Shown in pieces: positions 50,258 to 61,350 of a DNA stretch of 64,000 nucleotides (within the stretch, counting starts at the first letter, position 1; each line of letters starts with the position of its first letter). The translations under genes were made by a program, and so were the position numbers. Below the pieces are notes generated by a model. The model was not told the DNA's origin and did not search any database. It saw nothing but the letters and a program-made list of their open reading frames with translations. Source of the stretch: Chlorophyllum brunneum (Eukaryota > Basidiomycota > Agaricomycetes > Agaricales > Agaricaceae); NCBI GenBank assembly GCA_963576785.1, contig OY756148.1, positions 1,860,001-1,924,000 of the forward strand. Reading direction: 5' to 3'.

Positions 50258-50941
50258 TCACATGTCCAGTTCTATTAGATGGTCTGGGACAGATTTGTTA
50301 ATTCCCTCCATTCCTTCATCTAACCAGTCCTGTTCATCGTCTTTGTAGTAGGACGGCTTGTCGGGTAAGGTAGTAGGGATGTATAAGTCGAGATCCATTA
50401 GTCTCCGTGCAAGTCTGTAGGTGGGATTGTCGCTCAAGTCAGTGAGGTGATTGAGTCTTTCGCCTGTTATGATTAGGGCACTTTGGATACATTTCTTTGC
50501 ATCAGAGTGCACTAGTATATTGAGATCGGTGGCTGCTTTGTCTAATAACTCCTTCATGAGTTCGTGTTTCCCAGTTGACATGGTGGTGGGAAGGGCTCTG
50601 GTAGTAGTGACAAATAGAATGCGGCTCAGGGCTTTGGCTTGTATTTGGAGGTTGTTGATGGCATGTGCAATGTATGTGAGTCCTTTGGTTGTGGCAGTAT
50701 AGTGCTCGATTTGATCTTTGGTGGACTGAGCATCGAGGAGGTTGTTAAGTTCTTGTTTGAATTCTGCATCGTTGGCTGGGAAGGGAGTGGATTTGCGTTC
50801 AGTGTGCATGGTGTGTTGTGAAGGTAATTGGCAAAGTTTATGGTGCAATGGATACAGCATGAGGTGCATCAAGTGTAGTGATCTCTTGTAACACGGGGTT
50901 TGTTGTTCATAATTACCCCCCTTTTTTATAGGTTTCGTCCT
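50258..50941 (-). CDS. Gypsy-1 Pol C-terminal extension after the chromodomain
   Basis: The frame of the chromodomain (FLDKISRTKPIKKGG) runs on without a stop from about 50941 through to 50258, adding about 225 residues. The extension is hydrophilic and helical-looking (EFKQELNNLLDAQ, GKHELMKELLDKAATDLN) and ends with an acidic YYKDDEQDWLDEGMEG. No transmembrane segment and no family I recognise. It is the longest stop-free piece of the whole element, so it may have been the last part to decay or it may simply be lucky. It could be an unnamed accessory domain of this chromovirus lineage. Confidence 0.6.
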   Translation of the reverse strand, partial: RTKPIKKGGNYEQQTPCYKRSLHLMHLMLYPLHHKLCQLPSQHTMHTERKSTPFPANDAEFKQELNNLLDAQSTKDQIEHYTATTKGLTYIAHAINNLQIQAKALSRILFVTTTRALPTTMSTGKHELMKELLDKAATDLNILVHSDAKKCIQSALIITGERLNHLTDLSDNPTYRLARRLMDLDLYIPTTLPDKPSYYKDDEQDWLDEGMEGINKSVPDHLIELDM

Positions 50942-53900
50942 CGAAATCTTGTCTAAAAATTCTTGAACTGCCTCCTTAGCATTTCCTAACTCTGACTCAT
51001 TCTCCCATGTGTCTTCTTTGGAAGTATAACCTTTCCAGTGTACTAGGAATTGATTTCGTCGTTCTCTTTTGCGATGTCCTCGGATTTGGTCTACCTCATA
51101 TTACTCTTCATTGTTGATGATCTCGGGCATTGGTGGTAGTGGGGTGCGCTGGCTGTCGAACTCGGGTTTTCAATAGGGGGAGAGGAGTCTGCTGTTCAAT
51201 ACATCGTGTATTGTCCATGTTTCAGGTAGTTCCAATTGGTAGCTTGTTTCGCCTATTTTTGTTTTTATCCTGAATGGTCCATATCATTTATGATCCAGCT
51301 TTTTGGTTGGTCTCGTTGTCCTGATATTACTTGCTTCAAGCCAAACTTGTTCTCCTGGGGTGTACTCGTGTTCCGGCTTAATACTGTTGTGTTTCTTCAT
51401 TTGTTCCTGACTGTGTTGTCACATCTTTGTCACTTCTCGTCATATGTTTTGTAACTCCTGTATTTGTTCCGTGATTGCAGGTGCTTTGGTATTACTCATT
51501 ATATCTCCTTTCCAAGGATGTCATCCATAAACTATTTCGAATGGTGAATATCCAGTGGCTGTGTGGGTTTTGTCGTTGTATTGGAATTCCGCTGTTGCTA
51601 GCCATTTCTTCCAATTGTCTTGAGCATGGTTTATTACATTTCTGAGGTATGTTTCAACCTCCTGGTTGATGCGCTCCATTTGACCATCAGTTTGTGGGTG
51701 GTATGCCATGGATAAGTTTCGCTGGGTTCCTGTTGCTTGACATAGTTCGGCCATGAATTTGGATGCAAATTGTGGGCCTCTATCACTGATAATTCTTCGG
51801 AGTATTCCATGTGTTCTCCATATGTCATCTCGATAGATATCTTCTAGCTCCTCGGATGTTAAGGTAGTGTTGACTGTCTGCAATCCGATCATTTTGCTGA
51901 AACGATCAACTATGACAAGTATTGCATCATATTCTTCTGATTCTGGTAGCGGTCCTATCATGTTGATTGATATCTCTTCCCAAGGTTCTGCTGGTGTCAG
52001 TAACAGATGGAGATGTGTTGTCAGTTTTGTTTGGAGTATTTTATTTCATTGGTATGCTTCACATCCTCGGATGTATTGTTTGACATTGTTGCACATCTGG
52101 GGCCACCAATAACTCCATTTAAGAAGTTTGATCATTCGATATTGTCCCGGATGTCCTACATCTGTTTCGTTGTGGTGTTGTCGTAGTATTTCTTGTCGTA
52201 TTTGGTTGTTGGATGGGACATATATCCTTCCTTCAAACATTGGTATCTCATCTATTTCCCATATCTCCTTTGGTCACTTTTCTTTTTCTTTTAGCCATTG
52301 TGTTTCTCTTCTTGTCTCCTTTCGTATTTGGTGTTTCAGATCTTCTTTTCCTGAGATTTCCCAAATTTGTCGAATTGTGGTGATCATGCTGTCGTCGAAT
52401 AAGTGGTCAGGTAGTAGGGTGATGTCGACGTTGTCTTGGGTAGTGTCTGTTTTTGTTAGTCTTGACAAGATGTCGGCTTTTGTGTTGGTTTTTCCGGGGA
52501 TATGTTTTAGCGTGTAATGGTATTCTTGTAGCTCTATTTGCCACCTCGCTTGTCGTCCTGTGAGTTGTTGTGGTTTTCTGAAATATTCCAGGTTTTTGTG
52601 ATCAGTCCATATTTCGAATGGTTCATCTACATTGAGTAGATATTGTCTCCAGGTCTTGATTGCTTCTCAAATGGTGAGTAACTCTTTATCATAGATCTGA
52701 TAGTTTCGTTCTGCAGGTATTATTGTTCTTGAATGGAATGCAATCGGGTGCCAGTTTTCTTCTTGTTTTTGCGATAATACTGCTCCTACTCCATATCCTG
52801 ATGTGTCCACTTCTACCCTGTATTGACCCTTGTCTTGTGGCATTGCTAGTACTGGTTCACTTGTGATCTTTTCCTTGATCCTTTCAAAGGCTTGTTGTTG
52901 TTGTTCCTTCCATACCCATTGTGTATCTTTTTTCTTCAACTTGTGTAGTGGGGCTGCTATGTTGCTGAAGTTGTGAATGAATTGTCAGTAGAAGTTTGTG
53001 AATCCTAGGAATTTTTCGACATCTTTTAGGGATTTGGGTGTTGGCCATTCTTTCACCGCTTTCACTTTCTCCTCCTCCATTTTAACGCTGCCTTGTCCAA
53101 CCACAAATCCTAGTATAGGTATTTCTTTTGCATCAAATATGCATTTTGATCCTTTGAAATATAGTTGGTGCTTTGCCGCAATGTCAAGAAATTGCTTTGT
53201 TTTGTCCTCAAGTTCCTGTTGTGTGGTTTCTGGTATGACGAAATCGTCCATGTAGTTGACAACTGCTCTTTTATGTAACATTTCCTGAAAGACAGTGTTC
53301 ATCATCCTTTGGAACATTGCTGGTGAGTTACTCATTCCAAAAAACATGACCATTGGTTCAAATAGTCCATTGTTTGTTATGAATACTGCTTTCCATTCAT
53401 CACCTTCTCTTATCCTGACATTATTGTATCCCCAGATGATGTCAAGTTTGTTAAAGACTTTTGTATTCTTGAGTTTATCGATAACTTCACTTATGAGTGG
53501 AAGTGGCATTTTGTCTTTGATCGTGTGTTCATTTAGCTTCTTGTAGTCTTGTACTAGTCGTTTGGTTCCATCTTTTTTGGGTATGAAGAAGCATGGTGTA
53601 GCATAGGGGGATTGTGATGGTCGAATTTGTCCTGAGGCAATATTTTCATTGAGGAATGTTTGCAGTTCTTGTTTCTCCGTTAATGTCATTGGGTAGACCT
53701 TAGACTGTAATACCGGTGATGCATCTTCTGTCAGGTTTATTTCGTGGTCCCATATAGTATGTTCCGGTAGTTTGTCGAAGTTTTTTTTGTTGAACAGGTG
53801 CATATATGGCTGCAGGTATGTTGGTAGGTCCTCTGGGTTTGTTTGGTTGGTTTTCTTCTTCTCTATATGTTCTTTTACCATGCATATTCTTTTGTTGAAC

Positions 53901-54340
53901 TGTATATCATTGTGGTGTGTGGTGCAGTTGTTTGGGCATCTATTGAAGTATACTATGTTGTTTGTCCAGTCAATTTCTGGGTTGTACTTGACTAGCCAAT
54001 CGTGTCCGAGATATAGGTCCACGCTTTCCAGTTGTATTACCATTGCTTCAATTTCTTCTGTGTGTTTGCCATTGCTTAGTACCAGTTGTGCCATATCTGT
54101 TATTTCTCCCTTTTTGTTTTCTGTTCCGTTGGCAATGATTACTCATATTGGGGTTTCGAGGGGTTTGGTCGTGACCTGTTCTTCTTCTACTACCCTCTGT
54201 GCTATGCACATGTGTGTACATCTGGAATCCACCAGTATGGTGATTTGCTTGGGTCCTTTCTTTGTTCTGATCATTGAATCGAGGAGAAGTTTGTGCGTTG
54301 AGTTTCATTTTTGCGGGATCACATATTGTCTATTGTAACA
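50942..54340 (-). pseudogene. Gypsy-1 pol: protease, RT, RNase H, integrase, chromodomain
   Basis: Reading leftward from about 54340: protease ITILVDSRCTH (DSG changed to DSR), LGHDWLVKYNPEIDW, RT with FFIPKKDGTKRL, FNKLDIIWGYNN and the active site VNYMDDF, connection FLGFTNFY then a stop, RNase H VEVDTSGYGVGAVL and IWTDHKNLEYF, integrase zinc finger (His pair present, second Cys replaced: GCEAYQ), core with SINMIGPLPES (catalytic Asp now Asn), SDRGPQFASKF and ERINQEVE, then the LPETW post-core region and a chromodomain FLVHWKGYTSKEDTWE. About nine in-frame stops, mostly TGA. The longest uninterrupted part is 52985-54094 (369 codons). Confidence 0.93.
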
Positions 54341-54381
54341 TAAAACAGAAACTCTAGGTTTATTGGCTTGTGGGTTTGTGC

Positions 54382-54554
54382 CTACTTGGAGCCTTCGACA
54401 AAATCCTCTTTTGTCTCTTCTTCTATCTCCTCAATAACTTCTCTGATGTGCGCTTTCTTTGGTGCTTTACAGTTCTTCGAGATGTGGCCCTGTTTGCCAC
54501 AGTTATAGCACATTATTTTGGTGTATGCTATCTTTGTCTTCTTGTGGCAGTATT
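54382..54554 (-). pseudogene. Gypsy-1 gag, C-terminal part (second zinc knuckle)
   Basis: Encodes the last Cys of the first knuckle (KYCHKK), then a complete second knuckle CYNCGKQGHISKNC and an acidic tail ending at 54382. It is separated from the rest of gag by LINE-A. Confidence 0.85.
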
Positions 54555-54566
54555 TGGCAATATGCC
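54555..54566 (-). repeat. LINE-A target-site duplication (left copy)
   Basis: TGGCAATATGCC here and at 61339-61350. The two copies bracket LINE-A exactly, with the poly(A) side here. Confidence 0.93.
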
Positions 54567-54568
54567 TG

Positions 54569-54591
54569 TTTTTTTTTTTTTTTTTTTTTTT
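54569..54591 (-). repeat. LINE-A poly(A) tail
   Basis: Run of 23 T on the plus strand, separated from the target duplication by TG. It marks the 3' end of LINE-A. Confidence 0.95.
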
Positions 54592-55030
54592 AATCAACAA
54601 TTTATATAGCGGTGCTCGAACGCAGTCTGCATGTACATACATACAAAGGCAGAAGGTACAGAATGTTCGGAGAAGGGAAAGTACACTACAAGTAAACTAA
54701 CCCCACAAGACTTGTTGACATCTAGCGCATACACTAGAGAGATGTTTGGTACCTACGATGTTCAGCGGAAGGAGGAAAGAAAGGAATTCGGAAAGAGAGA
54801 GAGTGAGAGAGAGAAATCGATAGAAGAGAAACTATCTACTCGCAATCACAAGGGGGAACATCAAACGGTACATAGCGTGTGGGTGGGTATTTACCCGGGG
54901 ACCACAGGAGAGATGGAAGTTGAATGAAAACTATATAAAATAGTAGATGAGCGAGGGAAGGGGAGATAGAGAAATGAATTGGAAATCCATAACCGGGAGA
55001 GCAAAAGAAAAAAGAGAAAAGAAAAGGATC

Positions 55031-58000
55031 CTATGCAGGCGCAGACCCAAACCTCCTTTGGACTTGATGACGATGTAACGGTGGGATAGAACTGGCACGG
55101 ATACGAGGGCAATCAGGTTCTGGGGGGAAACTGAACACGGAGGGGTTGCAGTGCAAGAAGTTGACAAATGTCTTGATCGTGTCAATGCCGAAGTGGTAAT
55201 CGAAGTTGTTGCAATGATACAGGATGTGTGACCTCGTTTGCACTATTTGACTGTTGCAGTGGTGGCACGAAAGATCCTTGTTAGGAAAGAATTGTAGTCG
55301 ATATTCTCCAATCGGGGCGTGGCATAGTATGGCGCGACAAGCTCTTGCAAAAAGCTGGGGCTGGTATCTGCATTCTCGTATCCATGGACCAGATTTGATG
55401 TGCGATGGTAGGGCGGAGGCTCCATTCACTCACACCGTAAGGTGGAGGAAGGAGCTACCGCTGTAGTTCTTGAATCCGAACATGGCCTGCCATGTGTGAA
55501 TGGCACGTTCGGCGGACTTCTTGCGTAAGTAGTCGATCAAGTTTGGTACTCGGTGGTTTCGACCCCGGTTAGGCCAGGCAACCATTTGGATCCAGTCGTG
55601 AGTGGCTTTTTGTATCCCGTATTTGCATTTTGACGGCGTGTGATAAAACGTAAGGTGGTGTTGGTCTGACTTGCTGAACCAAGTCAGAAGCACCTTTGAT
55701 GTGAGGATGGACTGTCACTGGCAGGAGTGCGGCAAGCAGTTGAGTAGAAGCCGGGAGGCTGCGATGGAATCGGTGAACACGTGAATGTGTTCGACCTGGT
55801 CGTAGTCGGCAGTAGCGAGCACCTTGGTAATACCTAAGTACTGTGCTACCAGTTCTGTGTCCGTTGACGTGGTTCCTCTGAGCCTCTTCATGATAGAGCT
55901 CCTGCCGTCAAGATGTTGAATGGTAGCTGCCGCCATAAACTGGCTGGCAAGCGGATTGGGATTGGGGTGGACCAAGCCGTCCGTACCGATCGTGATGGAT
56001 TTTGCGTCTGTTGTCGTGTTTGTTGTTACATCGTCCCAAAGTATCTTCGAGAGGTGAGGGTTGTCCTGGTTGAATCCTATAAAAGTTACATTAGTAGAGA
56101 AACGGTCAAGTAACCTATGTCCGGGCCAGAGAGATTTAGAAACGGAATTAAAATGTTCTATATACCGAGTCTCGGGGGTGGGGCATGAAAAGTCCATCAC
56201 AGCTCCTAATGTCTTCTTCTTCTGAACCTCCGTGAAGTTCTTGATGTGAAGTCGGTGGAGGAAGAGTGGTATTCCTTCGTCAATCTTGCCAAAGCATGTT
56301 CATCATCCAACGTATGAAGCCTCGACGATTGTCGTTCGGCCAACTTTCAGAGATGAAGTTTGATGGGCATGAGCCCTGTGAGGGACTCTACGCCGCTAGT
56401 GGGAGAAGTATGGAAGGCTCCAGTAATCCAGAGTGCTACCCTTCGTTGCATTTTGTTTAGAATCTCACAAGTTCCCTTGGTACAGGATTGATCATGAAAC
56501 CATAGTCGGAATCCGTATGTTGCAACTGGTACGACACACGAACGGTAGAGTAGTCTTTTGTTGCTGGGGGAAAGGCCCCTGATGGAGTTCCCCAGCATTT
56601 TCATTGCCTTGATGGTGGATATCGCCTTGGCGGAGTAGAATCGAACATGTTCTTTGAAGGTCAACGTTCGGTCGAAGTAGAAGCCGAGGTACTGCCAATG
56701 GGTCTTCGGTTTGAGGGGGTTGCGACCCATGAACGGCGGGGATCCCAAGTCAATTGAGGGATTCGAGTCCTGTCTTGCACGCGTGAAGTGAAAGATTTCG
56801 GACTTGCCGTGTTCGATTTCCAGGCCAAATTCATTCATGAGCCGCTCCATTTCGCGGTACATGTGTTGCAGGATTTCCACGTTCTTCTCCAGAGACGGGG
56901 ATTGCACAATTAAAGTGCCATCATCGACAAATGACAGGACATCAAAGTCCCACTTGTCGCGGTGTTCCTCCATACGGGTATCAAAGACGTGTAAGAGGGG
57001 GGCGAGGAATAAGGCGGAGAGAATAGGGCTGAGGGCTGAGCCCTGGCCTACTCCTACCACTGCATTGAATTCCGGGGAAGTTTCATTGTTCCACCAGTAG
57101 GTAGTGCGGCATTCTTTTAGGTAGTTGTTGAAGAACGCTGCGATTTGAGGGGGAAATCCTTGTCGTCGTAGATTTCGATAAGGAGATCGTGGTTGAGGGA
57201 GAGGAAGAATTGGGCCACGTCGAATGCAAGCACCGACATTTTCTTTCTTTTCGTCCAAGCTCCCCGGATGATGTGTGTCAGGAAGAGGCCTGCGTCCTCA
57301 GTGGACCTCTGACAGATCGCTCCCAATTGGTGCGGATGGAGGACCTTGAATTTAACGGCCTTGAATTGGAGTTGTTTGGTGAGCATTTTCTCGATGAGCT
57401 TGCCAAATGTGTTAAGGAGAACGATCGGTCAGAACGCCTTCGGAGTGGAGTAGTCGGGTTTGTTGGATTTCGGAATAATCACCGATGTTGACTTCTTGAA
57501 GTGGGTAGGCCAGTGTCCGATGTTCAAACACGTACTACCGATTTTGAGGAACAAGCCGGCACAAGTTTCATCAGCTACAATCTGTTTTAGGTAGAACCAG
57601 GAAATATGGTCAGGACCAGGGGAGGAAGAATTCGAGGTATCCTTGAGTGATTCCATCATCTCCAAAAGAGAGAAATCTACCCAAGTCCTATTCTCCATTC
57701 CAATCAGGGGAGGAAGCTTGTCTAATACTGCCATGGTCGTTGGTCTATCGCGTGCAGCATTGTAATGGGAGTCGAGAGCCGTCCACAGATTGTCTAGTGT
57801 GAGACAAGGCCGACCGTTATGGCGCATGGCTTCCGTGGCTGGGAGTGCGCGGTCTTTAACCCATGGCATGAGATCCCATGGGCGTTTTTGGTCGACGGAG
57901 ATTTCTTGTATCTTCTTGTCGAAGTAGGCTCTTTTCGTTTTCCTTGTGGTCTTGCGAAAAGCGTTCCACTTGCGCTTGTTTTTGCGATCTGCGCAATGCA

Positions 58001-59102
58001 TAGCGAGTGCGGTCGAGCACTCCTCGTTCCACCAGGTCTTGGATCTAGTGGTGATCTTGGTCTTCTTCGCATTTTGAGTCCACGATCTGTCAAACAAAAC
58101 TCCCAATTCAGCAACAGCTCTCTCCAGCTCGTCCGTGTCGTTCATCGGCCAGTTCTTGTTCTTGATTCCTTCTACGATGTCCATCAGGAACCTGGTCTCC
58201 TCTTCCGAGTCTTTGGGGATGGTCAATCTTTCGATGACAACATCCATTTGCGGAATAGGTAGCCTGATTAGTAGGGGGGCATGGTCTGAGTTGTACCGAT
58301 TGCCGTCCTGGATAGCATGGGAGGGAATGTGTGGAAGCATTCCCAAAACAAAGATCAGGTCTATGACCGTGTCTGGTAAGTTGGGGTCCGAGGCATAGCA
58401 TGTCGGCTTGGCCTCAAATGGAGTAGTCCTCACAAGATTGAGGGCTTCGGTGACCATAAGGAGTTGGTCCGCACTCGCAGGATGTTGATCCGTTGAAGGG
58501 TCCCAGAACTCCGATCTGATGTTGATGTCTCCTCCCAAAAGAAGAAAGGGTGGGAGGTCGAAGAGTCGCTCCTCGAGGAAATAGAGTGCAGTATTACGGC
58601 TGTCGTTATAGACATTCAACAGCAGTAGTTCTTCTCCTCCCGCATATAGTGATATACACAGGAGGTCTCGATGTTCGATTATGTCTCTTCGGATGGAAGG
58701 TCGGAGTCATTTTAGCCTTTTATGAGCAAAGGCGAGGACTCACGGAGTGGTACGGTGTTCCATGTTGACCGTGCATTAAGGGTATCATCGGCATCCCACT
58801 TGAAGGACTTCTTCGGCGATAAATGGGTATGAAAGGAGCGTCCAATCCGGATGAACTGGGCCTCCTACGAGGGGCGATCCGTCGTTAGAGACAGATGAGG
58901 GAATGTCTCGGAGGTATCTCCAAGGGGGTTTTTGTATGAGGAGGAGGTCGACGTCACCTCTACGTGTGAGGACTGTCTCCATCACTCCATACGATCTTCC
59001 TACGTTGTGAGAGCAGACCTTCAACTCATTCAGTAGTGAACGAGGAGGCCTGTCTTGCTCGTCGGGGACGTTATTCATTGAGGGGGGGTTGTCTGGCTTC
59101 AA
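55031..59102 (-). pseudogene. LINE-A ORF2: endonuclease, RT, RNase H
   Basis: Reading leftward: endonuclease start VCSHNVGRSYG and LLLIQKPPW (the family Glu of QEPPW is Lys), a region with several stops (58785-58620), GGDINIRSEFWDP, NSDHAPLL, the RT with SSSPGPDHISW, a TGA where LINE-B has CGA (AF-stop-PIVLLN at about 57429), FDVAQFFLSLNH, a frameshift near 57160, VGQGSALSPILSAL, FVDDG (about 56927-56941), VATYGFRLWF, RNase H with GTDGLVHP, TELVAQYLG and VFTDSIAA, and a terminal finger CHHCNSQIVQTRSHILYHC ending at 55031. All domains of an intact Tad-like ORF2 are present, but the frame is broken in at least five places. Confidence 0.9.
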
Positions 59103-61256
59103 CTAGCCTGGGATGGAGAGGAGGCAGATGACGGAACTCCTTTGTTTGCTCGTAGTTCGAGCGCCTTGTTTGTATGCCAGTCGTGGTCGAAACATTTTCT
59201 CCAGAACTGACACTTTCGGTCAGTAGCGAGGTGGTCCTTGCCACAGTTGGAGCACATTGCCTTGTGGGGGCATGGTTCTCCGAGGGGGGTAGCTGCGATG
59301 GGCGGGTTGGCCTTATCATTGCCCTTGCAACAGTGGGCGAATGATCGGTGGTTGGCAGTGGAATGTGGCCCCTTACAGTGCGCACATGTGAAAAGCCTTG
59401 CCTGGCAATGAACTAGGGGGTGGCCCCATCGGCAGCATTTGCCGCAGAACGGTATTCCTGGATTTGCAGTCGCCTTCCTGATGTGGAAGAGCCCTCCATA
59501 AATATTGAGGAACTTGTCCTCGATCTTCGCAATGTTGGTTCCCGCTTTCGAGTCCCAGATTTCGAACCACACTGTACAGGTGTCCGAATGTTTGGAGTTG
59601 TGTCATACCCATGGTTGTGACGCAAATTGGATGGCGTCGGAGTGGATTGAACTCCGGATGCTGGAGACCACATCTGCTTTGGTGAGGATCTGGCCTCGGG
59701 GGGTGATGTAATTAACATCCGTGACTTTCACGAACGACTTAGACTTGGGGAGGGAAACGTCACCCATGGTGATTCCTCCAAACTTCTCTTTGAGCCACGC
59801 CTTGATGACATTAAGCTCCGTGGGGTTAAGACCTCCGAGGTGTGGACCATAAGGCCCAGCTTACCCTGCGAGGCAGCAATAACCCTCGTTTTGGACTTCT
59901 CTGCGATCAGGCATGCATTGAGAGAGTCTATGATGGCCCCGAAGTTGGTGACGGCGGGACCCGTGAGAAGGGGAATGATCACTTGCTTTCGCGAGGGACC
60001 ATTGAGGGTGGAGCGAATCATCCCAGCTTTGTTGGCTGGCTTCTTATTCGCCGGGGGGGCGGAAGGAGAGAAGGCGGCATCATACATTGCCACAACCTTC
60101 TCATTGGAGAGTTCGGGGAATTTGCTTGCAAACTCTAAAAGTTTTAGCGGGTTCTGAGCATTGGTGGAGGGGGCGGCATTGGAAGGGGACTTCTTGGCTG
60201 CCATTGAAGTGTAGGAAGATTTTGCTCCTACCTGGGGTTTGGTTCCCTTACCGTTGGGTATGGGAGCTGGAGATTTGATGGCCTCGGCAGGCGCGGTGGC
60301 GGGAACAGCCTTGGTGGGCGCAGCGGGAGCTGGAGTTTTCTGGGCCGGAGTTCTCAGTTTCCTGACCCGCTTCTTCTTTCTGTGAGTGACGGTTTTGAAC
60401 TCCACTTCGGAGATCATCTGAATGTCATCATCAGAGATACCCAAATGAGTGACATCATTGCCAACGGAGATACCTGGTGTGACAATGTGTTCAATGACCT
60501 CCATGTGGACGTCGTCAGTTTTGCACGTGGGGCCTTTGGAGGTCATGCGGGAGGGGCATACAATGTCCAGCTGAGGGGAACCCTCAGCGTGAACAGCGAA
60601 CTTACCAAAATTCTTCCCCAACCAGCCTTGGAGATTGTTCTTCTCACCATCGACCATCACCTTAAGCCATCCCTCTTACTCAAGGTCATCGTCAGCTCCG
60701 TGAATGCTTGGCCAAATGCCAATCCTTCGTCGCCACTCATGTTGAAAGTGCTGCAGGCTTTCACCCACTCTGAGATCTTACCGACCTCTTTAACAGCATC
60801 TTTCTAAAATTCTTCAGGACCTTCCCTTGGGTCCTCATGGGATTTGTCCTCGTCCTCTTCGACTTGGACCTTCTTCTTGGGGGTGAGCTCTTCTTCGACC
60901 TGCTCAGCCCAACTTTCTCCAGAGTTGTACTGGTCACTGCTGACTCTCGTCCGTTTGGAGGCACGGTGGATCATTTGGTCTCCTTCGCCACGGAGAGGGT
61001 TTGAAGAGATCGAGGTAGGAGAAGTTGGCCTACTACTTTGGACCGATGGTGGGATAGTATCGCTATAGGCTTGGTTTACAGGTATGAACGGCCCAGTTAT
61101 AATAGGCGTCCTAGGGAACAGGACGCTTGGGGGTGGCAGAGCCGTAGGGGTCGCGAAGATGGACGAAGGTGGAAGACATGTTGTGTCCCCGAAGACTTCT
61201 CCATTGCTGTCGGGCGTAGGCTCTCTAGGAAAGAGGTTTGAACGAAATGCAGGCAT
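59099..61256 (-). pseudogene. LINE-A ORF1: gag-like protein with CCHC knuckles
   Basis: Starts at MPAFRSNLFPREP (61256). A Pro/Ser-rich N terminus, an acidic stretch (VEEDEDKSHEDP), a basic and Ala/Pro/Lys-rich middle (THRKKKRVRKL), then an RRM-like or esterase-free gag core and a cysteine-rich end: CGKCCRWGHPLVHC, CAHCKGPHSTANH and CSNCGKDHLATDRKC. The frame changes near 60790, 60660 and 59730, so the protein is no longer made in one piece. Last codons overlap the start of ORF2. Confidence 0.85.
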
Positions 61257-61338
61257 TGTGTATCCTAGTGCTATAGACTTATACCGTGTAATCGACTTTT
61301 TGAGAAATCGATGGTAGTGGTACAAGTCAAAGAAGGGA

Positions 61339-61350
61339 TGGCAATATGCC
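61339..61350 (-). repeat. LINE-A target-site duplication (right copy)
   Basis: TGGCAATATGCC, identical to 54555-54566. It lies inside the codons for the first zinc knuckle of Gypsy-1 gag. Confidence 0.93.

Larger units (their letters stand above)
54567..61338 (-). mobile_element. LINE-A: full-length Tad-like LINE, decayed
   Basis: 6.77-kb non-LTR retrotransposon on the minus strand, flanked by 12-bp duplications and ending in a 23-A tail (T run 54569-54591). Order: short 5' leader, ORF1 with zinc knuckles (61256-59099), ORF2 with apurinic-type endonuclease, RT (FVDD), RNase H and a C-terminal CCHC-like finger (59102-55031), and a 0.44-kb 3' UTR (54592-55030). ORF1 and ORF2 overlap at TTGA. 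It carries several stops and frameshifts and is not autonomous. Inserted in gag of Gypsy-1, it is the youngest element in the nest. Confidence 0.93.

Noticed and set aside
53772..54338. 188-codon plus-strand open frame opposite Gypsy-1 pol
   Set aside because: It is the antisense shadow of the protease/RT region, which has clear domain motifs on the minus strand.
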